This document shows, in pieces, positions 1 to 9,544 of a stretch of 64,000 bases of DNA. The position numbers and the translations under genes are program-made. The number at the start of each line of letters is the position of its first letter. Position 1 is the first letter of the stretch. This DNA is from Brachionus koreanus. Lineage: Eukaryota > Rotifera > Eurotatoria > Ploima > Brachionidae. The stretch spans positions 631,227 through 695,226 of the forward strand of contig PJRA01000508.1 of the NCBI GenBank assembly GCA_016987375.1, read 5' to 3'. The notes below the pieces were generated by a model. It did not search any database. It was not told where the DNA came from and worked only from the letters and a program-made list of their open reading frames with translations.

Positions 1-253
1 TTTAGGAAATATAAATTTTATCCTATTTGAGTTTCGTGATATTCAAAAAAAATAAGCTTTAATTAAATTTCAATGAAATAGCTAGAAAAAAGTTTTTTAT
101 TCTTGAATTTTTAAAAAAATCTAAGGTCAAAAAATTTCTTTTGAATAAAACTAAAGATCATTTAAATTTAATTTTTATTTTAATAAATAATAAAATAAAC
201 TAATCAAAATGTTCAATTACAAAAGCTATCTAGTGCTTATTTAGATTTAAACA

Positions 254-1093
254 ATGATAATTAATTTGAGCAAAAAATATTTGATATACACATATAAATT
301 CCAGTTATTAAATTTCAATAATTTAAAATTGATTTCATCCAGTTGTTTTATTAATTCAAGCAATCAAAGATCATTTTCAACAGGCTTATGTTCACTACAA
401 AAATTAGAAAATGATCATAAACAAAAACAATCCATAATTGAGAGTTCTATACATGATAGTCAAGTGTCCACTCATGTTACCGGTGCTAGAAAAGCAAAAC
501 AAGCTGCCAAAGATGTTGGTAATGGCATGATTCTTCTCGGCGGCGCAGGACTTATTATTGGAATATTTTATTTTCTGTTTTCTGAGCTTTTTTCAAGAGA
601 ATCGCCCAGTGGTATCTACAATGAGTCTTCAAAAATTTGTCTTGAAGATCCTCAGGTTCAAGACGCTCTTGGAAATCCGATCAAAGTTCATACTGAATCG
701 GGGGGAAGACGTGTTTTTCAAATTAAGTAAAAGACTAGAATAATTAAAAAAAATTCTTCTAATTGTTTCTATAGACACAAGTTTTATGTAGAAAATGGTC
801 AATTGTTTTTAATACTGAACTATTATCTAGAGGGTCCTAGGAACAAGGGAGATGTATTTGTGAAGTGTAAAAAAGTAAAATTAATTTAATTAATTTTTTA
901 ATTAAATTAAAAAATTTTATTAATTAATTAATTTAATTAAAATTAATTTTTTTGTTGTTTCAAAATTTATTTTAAAAAATATTAGAGTGAAACTACTGGA
1001 AAATTTGAGTATGATCACATAGTTGTTAAGCTTGAGTACATTCATCGTGGTGAAAGAAAGATTGTTGTCAGGAATAGTCAAAATGTCATATAA
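254..1093 (+). CDS. TIMM21: TIM21-like mitochondrial inner-membrane translocase subunit, 3 exons
   Basis: Exons 254-726, 775-874 and 986-1093 join in frame across GT-AG introns of 48 and 111 bp. Tim21 is a subunit of the TIM23 presequence translocase and, in animals, of respiratory-chain assembly intermediates. The N-terminus is basic and Ser/Asn-rich, as in a mitochondrial presequence. A single membrane segment lies at about residues 90-112 (GMILLGGAGLIIGIFYFLF). It is followed by the intermembrane-space domain, where 'FSELFSRESPSGIYNES' matches the family pattern (ELFSS.SP..IY). After splicing the domain continues with 'HKFYVENGQL', then the glycine-rich turn, and ends 'VVKLEYIHRGERKIVV'. 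The unspliced reading frame would stop at 730 before the core strands are complete, so the introns are needed. The next gene downstream has the same architecture. Confidence 0.85.
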
Positions 1094-1226
1094 AAAATTA
1101 TTTTAGTAAACAAATAAAATTTTAATCAAAAAATTTTTAAAATAAAATTTAATAGAGGCATTAAAATTCTCTAAAAAAATTCAAATTAAATAGAAAATTG
1201 ATGATGAATAAATTTTTGCCTATAAG

Positions 1227-1835
1227 ATGAGGCTTTTAAACTTGAGCAAGAATTCTATTACTCTGATTCAAAGTTCTTTATTGGTAAAAAATCTAAGACA
1301 AAACGCTATTCAGAGGGCCAATTTCATGTCTAAAAGATATGAAAAAAAAAATGATTTTGCAAAGTACATCGGAGTGTTACTTTTGGGAAGTGGAGCCTAT
1401 TTGCTTATAAATAAATGTATAGAGAAAAAAAAACTCCCAATTAGTAATGACGATCCAACTTTAAATATTGATTTAAATGAAGTATATGAAAAAACTGCAG
1501 CTGTTTTTCTATCGAACGCCGAATTAAGAGAAGCAATTGGTATACCAATTAAAATTACTTCTTCTGATGAACTTGATCAAGTGCGTTCAATAAATTTAAG
1601 GTAAAATTTTTGATTTATTTCGATGAAATAGTTAAATTTTGAGCAAAGGCGTGAAGGAAAAGTTGTGTATGCGTTTATAGCTTATGACCTACAAGGATCG
1701 ATAAATTCTGGACAAGTTTTTTGTAAGCTTAAAATGGATGAGAGTAATCAAAAGTTTAAAACCGAATCAATTATGTGCAAACTAAGTAAACCTGACTCAA
1801 AAAATAGACGTGAAATTTTCATTAAATCAAAATAA
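1227..1835 (+). CDS. COA1/TIM21-family mitochondrial membrane protein, 2 exons
   Basis: Exons 1227-1600 and 1649-1835, joined across a 48 bp intron, give about 186 residues. Layout: short basic N-terminus, one membrane segment at about residues 47-65 (YIGVLLLGSGAYLLINKCI), then an intermembrane-space-type domain with 'NAELREAIGIPIKI'. That motif resembles COA1 (cytochrome c oxidase assembly factor 1; 'EALGPPLNI') and more distantly TIM21. After the splice the strand pattern 'REGKVVYAFIAYDLQGS' followed by 'GQVFCKLKMDES' fits the COA1/TIM21 fold. The splice acceptor (AG at 1647-1648) was chosen because it is the one that keeps the frame open. It sits 134 bp downstream of the TIM21-like gene in the same orientation, so either an old tandem duplication or coincidence is possible. 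COA1 identity is likely, not proven. Confidence 0.65.
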
Positions 1836-2637
1836 ATTTTTTTTAAATTATTTATTTTTATTTTTCATATTTAAAATTACTAAACTCTATTTGATTTTTT
1901 AAAAGTTTCATTAAAATTTTAGTAAAAACCAAAAATAACCTTCTTATTCTAAAATATTTTAAACTATCAGAGAATTATTATTTTGAATATTTTTGCACAA
2001 ATAAAATTAGATAAACATAATGGTTCAATGAATTACAACAAAATGTAGCGAATGAATGTCTTAATTCATTTCATAATTAAAATAGTCCAATATAAGATTC
2101 CATTTTGTGTATTTAGGAATAATGCTAAAAACCTTCTGTTCAATTGAAATTTCAAAGATAATTCATGTTGCTTTAGAGAAGTATTTAGTTAAGCTTGGAC
2201 TAAGAATTAACAGAAGACAAAAAATGAACGTTTGCTGCTGAAAATAGAGAGTCTTTCGTAAAAGCGTATCTGAAAGCTGTACAAAGATGAACCGTTAAAA
2301 ATCCTAATTTGTAAAATTCAGGGTCGATAAAAAATTTATATTTATAGGAAATAAATATTTTTATTCTATTATTTAAATTAATTATTTGTTTTTCCTTATT
2401 TGCTTTTATTTGATTACTTTAATTCTAGTATATTTGTAAATACAAAAATTGGCTTTTGGACAAAATGATACTTTTATTTTTCTAAGAACTTACTAAAACT
2501 CTAACTAGAGTTAGATTATATAACATAGAAATGAAGAATCAAAGTAAATTGTTGAATCTTCTAAAATTCCGTTGTGGAAAGAAGACGCTTTGATAAAAAT
2601 GGTCGAATTTCTAAAGAATAATTCACTTTAGACTGAG
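1836..2637. other. AT-rich intergenic DNA
   Basis: No open frame with recognisable protein similarity and no structured repeat was seen. Confidence 0.6.
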
Positions 2638-2890
2638 CCGGTATAGCCAAATGTTTTGTGTGTTAGTCATGCAAGTAGAGGATTGAGGGTTCAAAACCGA
2701 CTGAGAGTGGAAAAATCTTCAAAATATCTCTGCACTACGGAGCGCATTCATAAACCCTTTTCATCAAAAAACAGCGGAAAGGTTTCGACTGGATAATAAT
2801 AAAGGGGAAGATGATCAACTCGTTGCATTGCCTGTCTCAGATTGGAGCCGTTGCTCAAAAAGGTATTTGAAAAGGACACGAGTGATTTCT
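2638..2890 (+). repeat. tRNA-derived SINE, copy 1
   Basis: The head resembles a tRNA gene, with an A-box-like stretch (TATAGCCAAATG) and a B box (GGTTCAAAACC), followed by a tRNA-unrelated body 'GGAAAAATCTTCAAAATATC'. The same order occurs at 37018-37190 with a better A box (TAGCTGAGTGGC). The 3' shared block is 'GCTCAAAAAGGTA(T/C)TTGAAAAGGA'. In this copy 108 bp separate 'GGAGCG' (ends 2744) from that block (starts 2853). Transcription by RNA polymerase III is expected from the boxes but not shown. No clear target-site duplication was found by eye. Confidence 0.75.
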
Positions 2891-3512
2891 CATTTTCTAC
2901 AAAATGAAAAAGGACAATCATTAATATGTTTTGAGCTGGTTGCATAAAATATAAATATAAAAAATTACAGAGCTTAATTTTATCAAAAAATTTAATTGTC
3001 AATTATTTTTGCAAAAACATTTCAATTTATTAAATTTAATTCTAAAATTAATTCTAAATTATTAAAAATGTCTCTAATTAATTAAAAGATAAATTTCTTA
3101 AAAGAAGAAATCAATATTAATTTATCAAAATTATTAAATGATTTCTTTTTATTAAAATTAATTTTTTTTTTTAAAATAAAAATATGATCATTTCTAAAAA
3201 ACTACTTCTTAAAATTAAAACTTAGAACATTATACAAGACAAAAAAAATGTCAATGTAATTGATATTTTTATAAATAATTTTTTAGTTTTATAATATTTG
3301 AGATTATTTGTTTAAATATTTAAATCTTGTCATTCGAAATAAATTCGGTTTAAAATAAAAAGGAATTTAAAAATATTCTATTTGACATTATTCCCCTCAT
3401 TTTTTTTAAATTAAATTTAATTTAAAATTTTGCATATATAATTCACAATTTTTTTTAATATTTTTTATATATTTTAGATTTGTTTTTAAAATTTACAAAA
3501 AAAATTAAAAAA
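2891..3512. other. AT-rich intergenic DNA upstream of RPB9
   Basis: Homopolymer-rich A/T sequence with no recognisable feature; it must hold the RPB9 promoter. Confidence 0.5.
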
Positions 3513-4060
3513 ATGTATGAAGAATCTTTCAAAGATACCGGACCAGGTTTTGTAGGCACAAAATTTTGTCGTGAATGCAACAATATGTTATATCCAAAAG
3601 AAAAAAAAGAATCTAGACAACTTTATTATTCTGTAAGTTAATAAAAATACAAATCAACATCTAGATTACCGAAACATTGAAGGCTGATTTGAGTAAAGAA
3701 CCTAAATTATTTAAATCAATCTATGGCTAATCTTATACTACCAAAAAAATTCTTAAAAGCTTAATTTTGCACAAAATAAAGCATGTTTTATTTAAGTGTC
3801 GTAACTGTGACCATGAGGAAGAAGCAGACAATCCATGTATATACGTGAACAAAATTCATCATGAAGTAGATGAACTGACTCAAATAGTATCTGATGTCAT
3901 ATCTGATCCTACATTGCCTCGTACAAATGAGCGAACCTGTCCAAAATGTATGAATAATGGTGCAGTATTTTTTCAAGCTCATTCCAAACAGTCAGAAGAT
4001 AAAATGACGCTTTATTACGTTTGTTGTAATCCTAAATGTACTCATAGATGGACTGAGTAA
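3513..4060 (+). CDS. POLR2I: RNA polymerase II subunit RPB9, 2 exons
   Basis: Exons 3513-3632 and 3797-4060 give 127 residues, close to the human length of 125. RPB9 is the small zinc-binding subunit of RNA polymerase II at the jaw, important for fidelity, start-site choice and TFIIS-stimulated cleavage. Both zinc ribbons are complete: an N-terminal one with '[10 protein letters not shown]' and 'CRNC' (its second Cys pair is built across the splice), and a C-terminal one with 'CPKCMNNG' and 'CCNPKC', ending 'HRWTE' as in animals. '[12 protein letters not shown]' and 'DPTLPRT' are family hallmarks. The 164 bp intron has a canonical GTAAGT donor. The first ATG at 3513 gives the expected short acidic N-terminus. 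The AsnRS gene starts 162 bp downstream on the same strand. Confidence 0.95.
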
Positions 4061-4222
4061 CACTTGATCTTAATTCAGAACCAACTAAAAAACAAATGAA
4101 TTGAAAATATATTTGTATAATTAAATTTTGAATTTAAATATGTTTTTTTCTAAAAAGAAAGGCAATTAACTGCTGCCATTCAGTAACAGAGTTAATTTTT
4201 TTAAATAAATTTTTTGAAAGCA

Positions 4223-5713
4223 ATGTTAAAGCTATTTCGAGTGTCAGAATTTAAAGTTTTAAAACGATTTTTGCAGACAAAAAGTATAAAAAATGTCTAT
4301 GATTCGGAACAGTTTGATTTGAATATTCGAGTTGTTGGATGGGTGAAAAGTTTTCGTAATCAGAAAGAAGTTAAATTTATACACATAAATGATGGAACTG
4401 ACCCTCGTAATCTTCAACTAGTTATTGCAGGGGAAAGTTTCAAGCAACCAAATGAATTTGAGAAAGTTTTAAACTCAATTCACTTTAATACAAGTGTAGA
4501 AGTTGAGGGCAGATTAGTTAAGAGTTCACATGTGCATCAAACCCATGAAATTCATGTCACAGATTTGAGAATTTTAGCTGAATGTGATCCTTCTGAATAT
4601 CCATTTAAACCAAAAGTTAAACAAACACTTGAATCTATTCGACCCTTTGTCCATTTAAGAACCCATGTTGACCAATTCTCTAGTATTATGAAATTTCGCA
4701 GTGAACTTGTATTTAACATACATAAATACTTTCATGGAAAAAAATTCATTCAAATTCACACGCCGATAATCACTTCGAACAATTGTGAAGGCGGTTGTGA
4801 AACTTTTGAAGTGAATTCAAATGAACAGGATAGTGGCTTGAAAGAAATTAAAAGTGAGTCTAAGCATTTTTTTTCTAAGCCTGTTTACTTGACTGCAAGT
4901 GCTCAACTTCATTTGGAAGCGATGACTACAGGTATTGGAAATGTTTATACATTGAGTCCAACTTTTCGTGCGGAAAAGTCAATGACCAGGCATCATTTAG
5001 CCGAATTTTACATGCTTGAAGCCGAAATGATCGACATCAATTCTTTGGATAAGATTTTAGACTTTACCGAAGAATTTTTGAAGACTGTATCAACCGAAAC
5101 CTATAATAGTATTCATCAGGCTGAATTAAATGTGCTGTTTAACAAAAATAAAAATTCAACCACTGAACTTGAGCACGTAGGACACATACGCAGTTTAATG
5201 AATGAAAAAAAGTTTATCAGAATTAAATATACTGATGTTCTTGGGATATTAAATAATTTATTAGCTAAAAAAAAGTATTCGAAGATTACCAAGAAAAAAA
5301 TAGAATTTGGTGAAGATTTAAATAAAGAACAAGAAAAAATTTTGGTTGAATATTTTCAAAACGTGCCAGTTTTTGTTACCAACTATCCAAAGCACATTAA
5401 GCCTTTTTATATGCGGCAATCATCAGATGATCAAACAACTGTCGATAATTTTGATCTACTTGTACCTAATGTTGGTGAAATAATCGGTGGAAGTTTAAGA
5501 GAATATCGAGTTGATTTGTTAAAAAAAGCCATAATTGAACAAAATTTGGACGCTGGTATTTTTGATTTATATCTGGAAACAAAAAAATTTGGTGCAATGA
5601 AAATGGGCGGATGGGGTCTAGGATTAGAAAGGCTAATTCAATTTTTAATTAATATAGAAAATATAAAAGACTGTTGTGCTTTCCCGAGGTCTCTTTATAA
5701 TTGCAAAATGTGA
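4223..5713 (+). CDS. NARS2: mitochondrial asparaginyl-tRNA synthetase, single exon
   Basis: The product of 496 residues (human NARS2 is 477) charges tRNA-Asn in mitochondria. The start is the ATG at 4223; the open frame extends 9 nt further upstream only through a TTG. The N-terminus is basic and acid-poor, consistent with a mitochondrial presequence. An OB-fold anticodon-binding region comes first ('VVGWVKSFRNQKEVKFIHIN'), then the class II catalytic core. Motif 2 is 'FRAEKSMTRHHLAEF' (Arg near residue 249). Motif 3 is 'GGWGLGLERL' (Arg near residue 470). 'GEIIGGSLREYR' just before motif 3 is typical of the Asp/Asn subclass. An Asn-specific rather than Asp-specific assignment rests on overall resemblance to the NARS2 family. 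Having no intron is unusual among its neighbours. Confidence 0.92.
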   Translation: MLKLFRVSEFKVLKRFLQTKSIKNVYDSEQFDLNIRVVGWVKSFRNQKEVKFIHINDGTDPRNLQLVIAGESFKQPNEFEKVLNSIHFNTSVEVEGRLVKSSHVHQTHEIHVTDLRILAECDPSEYPFKPKVKQTLESIRPFVHLRTHVDQFSSIMKFRSELVFNIHKYFHGKKFIQIHTPIITSNNCEGGCETFEVNSNEQDSGLKEIKSESKHFFSKPVYLTASAQLHLEAMTTGIGNVYTLSPTFRAEKSMTRHHLAEFYMLEAEMIDINSLDKILDFTEEFLKTVSTETYNSIHQAELNVLFNKNKNSTTELEHVGHIRSLMNEKKFIRIKYTDVLGILNNLLAKKKYSKITKKKIEFGEDLNKEQEKILVEYFQNVPVFVTNYPKHIKPFYMRQSSDDQTTVDNFDLLVPNVGEIIGGSLREYRVDLLKKAIIEQNLDAGIFDLYLETKKFGAMKMGGWGLGLERLIQFLINIENIKDCCAFPRSLYNCKM

Positions 5714-6266
5714 ATGATAAGTTAAATTCTTTATAAATTTGAATAAATTTTATATTTTTAAATTTTATTTTAATTTATGAAATTTCTTTTGAAATTAATG
5801 ACTTTTTTTATTCAAAAAAGCAAGCCTAATAAATAAAGTAAACGGTAATTACTTTGAATCTTTTAAAAATATTAGATAAATCAGATCTCTCAAACAATCA
5901 AAATATTAAAAGAAACAAGTAGATGAAAAATAGATCAATTATAATAAAACAAAAATTAATGAAAACAATGATACAAAAAGAATATTGAAAAACTGGAATT
6001 TTTTTTTAATATTTACATTTAACTAATGAGAGCCAAAATACTTTGTGGCATAGGCTAAACAAGTAATAATTCAGTCAGAATTTTTAGTCACTCAATTTTT
6101 GGTATTTATAATTAAGCATAAATTTTCAAAAGATTTAAGATCCGGTGATCTGGCAACCATATTAGAATCTGTATCTTGATACAAATAAATTAAATAATCT
6201 TTGTACTATATCGCAAAAAAATATATCAGAACAACTATGTCGCAAAAAAAATATCAGAACATTTTG
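5714..6266. other. AT-rich intergenic DNA
   Basis: No gene recognised. The end of this stretch abuts the duplicated segment that begins near 6240. Confidence 0.5.
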
Positions 6267-6275
6267 AAAAAAAAA
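6267..6275 (-). terminator. Pol III T-run terminator of tRNA-Ile copy 1
   Basis: Nine T on the minus strand, three bases after the tRNA 3' end. The same run follows the second copy. Confidence 0.8.
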
Positions 6276-6277
6276 CT

Positions 6278-6351
6278 TGCCCAACGGGAGGATCGAACTC
6301 ACGACCTTCGCGTTATTAGCACGACGCTCTAACCAACTGAGCTAGCCGGGC
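6278..6351 (-). tRNA. tRNA-Ile (anticodon AAU), copy 1
   Basis: The minus strand folds as a standard cloverleaf. Acceptor GCCCGGC pairs with GTTGGGC (two G-U pairs) and is followed by discriminator A. The D arm contains the A box TAGCTCAGTTGG. The anticodon loop CTAATAA gives anticodon AAU, read as IAU after deamination (Ile). The T arm is GTGAGTTCGATCCTC. There is no intron. Immediately after the 3' end the minus strand carries a run of nine T (6267-6275), a good RNA polymerase III terminator. It is identical to the copy at 12419-12492. Confidence 0.97.
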
Positions 6352-6634
6352 TTGCTTGCTTAAACTTATTAAACTCTTATCAAAATTAAATATTGTAATA
6401 ATCCTTTATTTTTAAATTGAAATTATTAAAATATTTATTTTTAATTTAAACATAAAAAATAACCAAGATAGAATAATAAGTTACTATTTCGTTAAAAAAA
6501 ATTAGATTTTTGTTTTAAACGTAACAAAAATTAAAGTATTAGATTTTTTAATTTTTTATTAAAAAAAAAAAAGAAATAAATAAAAAAAAATTATCTACAA
6601 ATTTATGTGGTTTAATTGAATATATTTTAAATAA

Positions 6635-7384
6635 TTAATTAATCATTTGCTTAATATCGGAAAAAAATTGGGACAATTTACAAATATTATTTTTAGGTAC
6701 AAAACCACATTCATTTGTCAAAATGTTTTTAACATAACATTGACTGGATTCATTCTTTTCGTCCAAAATAACCAAACGATCTGAGAAATGAATTGACAAT
6801 TCTTGAATCGAACTAGACTTGTGTGAAACTGTACATACATAAATAAAGTCTGTATCTTGTATTTGACTTGATTGTGACAAAGACTGCTCATGTTCAAAAA
6901 GAAATGAATTAGCTGATTGAAAATTTTTTGATTTGAAGCCAAAAGAATCAATGTGCATTTGAGAAAATCTAGTAGTATTTTGTTTGCATTGAGGAGATTC
7001 ATACAAAACATTTGAAAATGCAGATGAACAATTTGATCCATAATCAGAAGTAGTACTTTCTAATATTTCTGATGATGTTGAATTTAAACAAGAGATTGAG
7101 TATGCATCTGATAATTGAGGTGATGTAATTAATAAAGGAAATTTTGAAATATTCAAACTTGATTGATCACAAATTTGATCAGTTTTATCATTGAACAAAT
7201 TAACTCTTGCAGTACTTTTTTTCAATGTCTTTGATTGTTGAGCATTTATTTTGACTGGAGTTAACATGTCTACTTGGGTAATGGCAATGTATGTGGATTG
7301 GTTTATTTCTTCTTTGTTTCCACACAAACCATTGTTGAATTTGGTTTTAGCTTTTTCGATCAATTTGCTTATTTGGCTTGGCAT
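6635..7384 (-). CDS. SH3-domain protein, copy 1 (single exon)
   Basis: The frame encodes 249 residues. The first 175 or so are Ser/Thr/Gln/Asn-rich and probably unstructured. The last 75 match an SH3 fold: 'ELSIHFSDRLVILDEKNES' corresponds to the ELSF..GD...VL...  part, and 'NECGFVPKNNI' to the G-F-V-P-x-N-Y motif. The ALYDY motif is degraded to 'YVCTVSH', and the paired Trp of the ligand-binding groove is replaced ('SSQCYVKN'), so binding specificity may have changed. No catalytic domain is seen; an adaptor role is inference. A near-identical copy at 12776-13525 differs at residue 8 (Leu here, Phe there). Its 5' end points away from the tRNA. Confidence 0.75.
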   Translation of the reverse strand: MPSQISKLIEKAKTKFNNGLCGNKEEINQSTYIAITQVDMLTPVKINAQQSKTLKKSTARVNLFNDKTDQICDQSSLNISKFPLLITSPQLSDAYSISCLNSTSSEILESTTSDYGSNCSSAFSNVLYESPQCKQNTTRFSQMHIDSFGFKSKNFQSANSFLFEHEQSLSQSSQIQDTDFIYVCTVSHKSSSIQELSIHFSDRLVILDEKNESSQCYVKNILTNECGFVPKNNICKLSQFFSDIKQMIN

Positions 7385-7733
7385 TTTTTTTCTATGATTT
7401 TTCTAATTTAGTTGTTTTGAATGTGTTTTGGTAGAAAACAAGCCCACGTATTTATATCTATCTCTTAAAAGAACTAGAATTTGTTTGATTGTTCTCATTT
7501 TTATCAACTACTTCTTTCGGTTTGTACAAATAGCTACAATGACTGGTTTTATTTATCAATTAAAAAAACAGGTAATGAATAATTATTTTTTAGTTAATTT
7601 ACATAATTTAATTCTGATCAATTAAATTAAATTAAGTTTTTTTTTAACTAATTTATATTGACTTTATTTTGCCGCTGTTGACTAAAAAATTAATCAAAAA
7701 AATTTTATCTGAGTTATTTCTAAAATCGAATAT

Positions 7734-8123
7734 TTAACTTTTTGAAGAATTTGCCAAAAATATGAAAATAATTGTTAAAAATATTACCGTTCCTATGATA
7801 ATTACAAAATAAAACCAATTTATATTTTGATTTTCTACTATTAAACTATGTGATCTTGATTCTTTTTCTAAATTTGTCTTAATGTTTTTCAAACTAATAC
7901 GGTTCAATATTCCTACTTTCAAACTCCGTGATATTCTTTTAGGAAAGTTTTTCTGATTTTTACTTGTAGAAATATTGTTAAGTGAATGAACTCTATTATT
8001 TTTAAAGAGTTTGATTCTTTTATTATTTTTGTGTAAAATGTGAATTGGACCTTTAAGTGTCTTAGTTTCTAATTGAATTTTAGGATTGTATTTTTGACTT
8101 AGTGTGATACAAGTATCTTCCAT
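7734..8123 (-). CDS. Hypothetical tail-anchored membrane protein
   Basis: The frame encodes 129 residues from an ATG at 8123. The first 100 are basic (Lys/Arg/Asn-rich) with no recognised domain. The C-terminus has one strongly hydrophobic segment (WFYFVIIIGTVIFLTIIFIF) followed by a short Ser/Lys tail, the layout of a tail-anchored protein inserted after translation. No family was recognised. Its 3' end lies inside the duplicated segment, so the second copy carries only the membrane tail (13883-13969). Confidence 0.5.
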   Translation of the reverse strand: MEDTCITLSQKYNPKIQLETKTLKGPIHILHKNNKRIKLFKNNRVHSLNNISTSKNQKNFPKRISRSLKVGILNRISLKNIKTNLEKESRSHSLIVENQNINWFYFVIIIGTVIFLTIIFIFLANSSKS

Positions 8124-8546
8124 TCTTAATTTTCAAGAAAAATAATAAAAACAATAAACCAAATTTAGATTTTTAATTATATTATTTAGTTTTTTAATTC
8201 ACGTCAATAATACGAAAAAATTACTTATTAAATTTTGTTAATGTTATATATTTCTTGATAAGAAACTTTCGATAAGATAATTTAAATTTTTATCTGAAAA
8301 TTAAAATTTAAATAAATACATTAATTTTATTCTGATAAATAAGACAATTTCCTTCTGTTTTATTAAAATTCGAACTTTAATATTTTTTTGTAATTTCAAT
8401 TTTTCATGCATTAAAAATTTGAACTGCAAATTATATTTTTTTTCTTATGGACTAAAAATTTTAATTTTATTATTAAATTATTCAATTGTTAATTAATTAT
8501 TAAAGAAAAGTCGAGATATTTGATTCTTATTTATAACAAAGAAAAA
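8124..8546. other. AT-rich DNA
   Basis: Nothing recognised between the tail-anchored gene and the LINE fragment. Confidence 0.5.
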
Positions 8547-8935
8547 TCATGCTATTAATGAGTTTTTCCATTTGTTTTTTTTTTTAATTTTATTTTTCTT
8601 TAAAGCATTAGTTTTTGTGATAATGATATTTCTTTTAGGGATATCATTTATATATATTATGAATAAAAGAGGACTAATAACTGAGCCTTGATGAACACCT
8701 TCAATAATTTGGTATTCATAACTCAAGTGGTCATTCACATTTACTTTAAATGTCCTAGAGTCTAAAAAGGATCTGATCCAATTAATTATGTAGTGTAGAT
8801 GATTTATTTTAATCAATTTATATAAGCCTTCATGCCAAACCCAATCGAAGGCTTTAGAAATGTCAACGAAAAGTGAACAATCTCTATTATTTCTGCTAAC
8901 CTTACTTAATCTATCGTTTTCTTTTTTAATTATAC
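8547..8935 (-). mobile_element. Non-LTR retrotransposon fragment (reverse transcriptase)
   Basis: On the minus strand the frames read through 'LFVDISKAFDWVWHEGLYKL' and then 'GVHQGSVISPLLFIIYIND', the conserved RT blocks before the catalytic YADD. The YADD block, endonuclease and 3' end are missing, so the copy is truncated and dead. The sequence differs from the neighbouring LINE at 9545-11110, indicating a different lineage. Confidence 0.85.
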
Positions 8936-9544
8936 TTACTACATTTTATTTTATATTTATTCTTATTTTTATTTAATTTAATTTTAATTATAAATTTTTA
9001 TATTTTTTATCTGAAGGAGATTTAAAATTTTCCCGCTTATGACAAAAAAAAGTTAATATATTTTGTTTTTAAATATTATAATGAAAAATCATACTATTTT
9101 AAGAGATAATTTAAACTGGTTTATATATAAATATATATATTTGAATAGTTTATTTAAATTTGATTTGGCTCTGAGTAATAAAACTCCATCATTAGACAAA
9201 ATAAAATTTTTAAAAGATTATAGTAGGCATAAAAATTTTGATAAAATAAAAAGTTCGAAAATAAGAGAGATAATCCCTTTAAATTTAGCTACTCACTGAA
9301 TTTATTCAATAAATTACATAATAATTTTTTTTTCTTACATGATCTTGTCAAAAGCACTGACATGTTCTTTAATAAATTCAAAATTTAGTGTATTTTTGAT
9401 AATAACCTTATATAAGAGTCTTTTTGTTGCTAAAAATTCGAGTATTTTAGCATATTTGATTATAACTTTTAAAACACAATACGTCCTAAAATCTTATCTA
9501 AATAACTGGTAACGCTTATTTGACGGTACATAACAGTAGTAGTA
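8936..9544. other. AT-rich DNA with one short unassigned frame
   Basis: A 72-codon open frame from the ATG at 9081 to 9299 (+) is Lys/Asn/Leu-rich and has no recognisable domain; I do not call it a gene. The rest shows no feature. Confidence 0.4.

Larger units (their letters stand above)
6240..7820. repeat. Segmental duplication, copy 1 (tRNA-Ile + SH3 gene)
   Basis: This block recurs at 12381-13969 in the same orientation. The tRNA and the SH3 reading frame are both offset by exactly 6141 bp, so there is no net indel across about 1.1 kb. Identity ends abruptly at 'AAAACCAATT' on the right. From 6240 to about 7360 I see a single difference; from 7361 to 7820 there are about ten substitutions plus small indels. 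Confidence 0.95.

Noticed and set aside
2748..3002. 84-codon minus-strand frame
   Set aside because: Overlaps the SINE body and reads as repeat-derived.
7428..7625. Plus-strand frame upstream of the SH3 gene, with an ATG at 7539 and GTAATG donor-like site
   Set aside because: Starts without ATG, conserved only because it is inside the duplication, and no continuing exon could be found.
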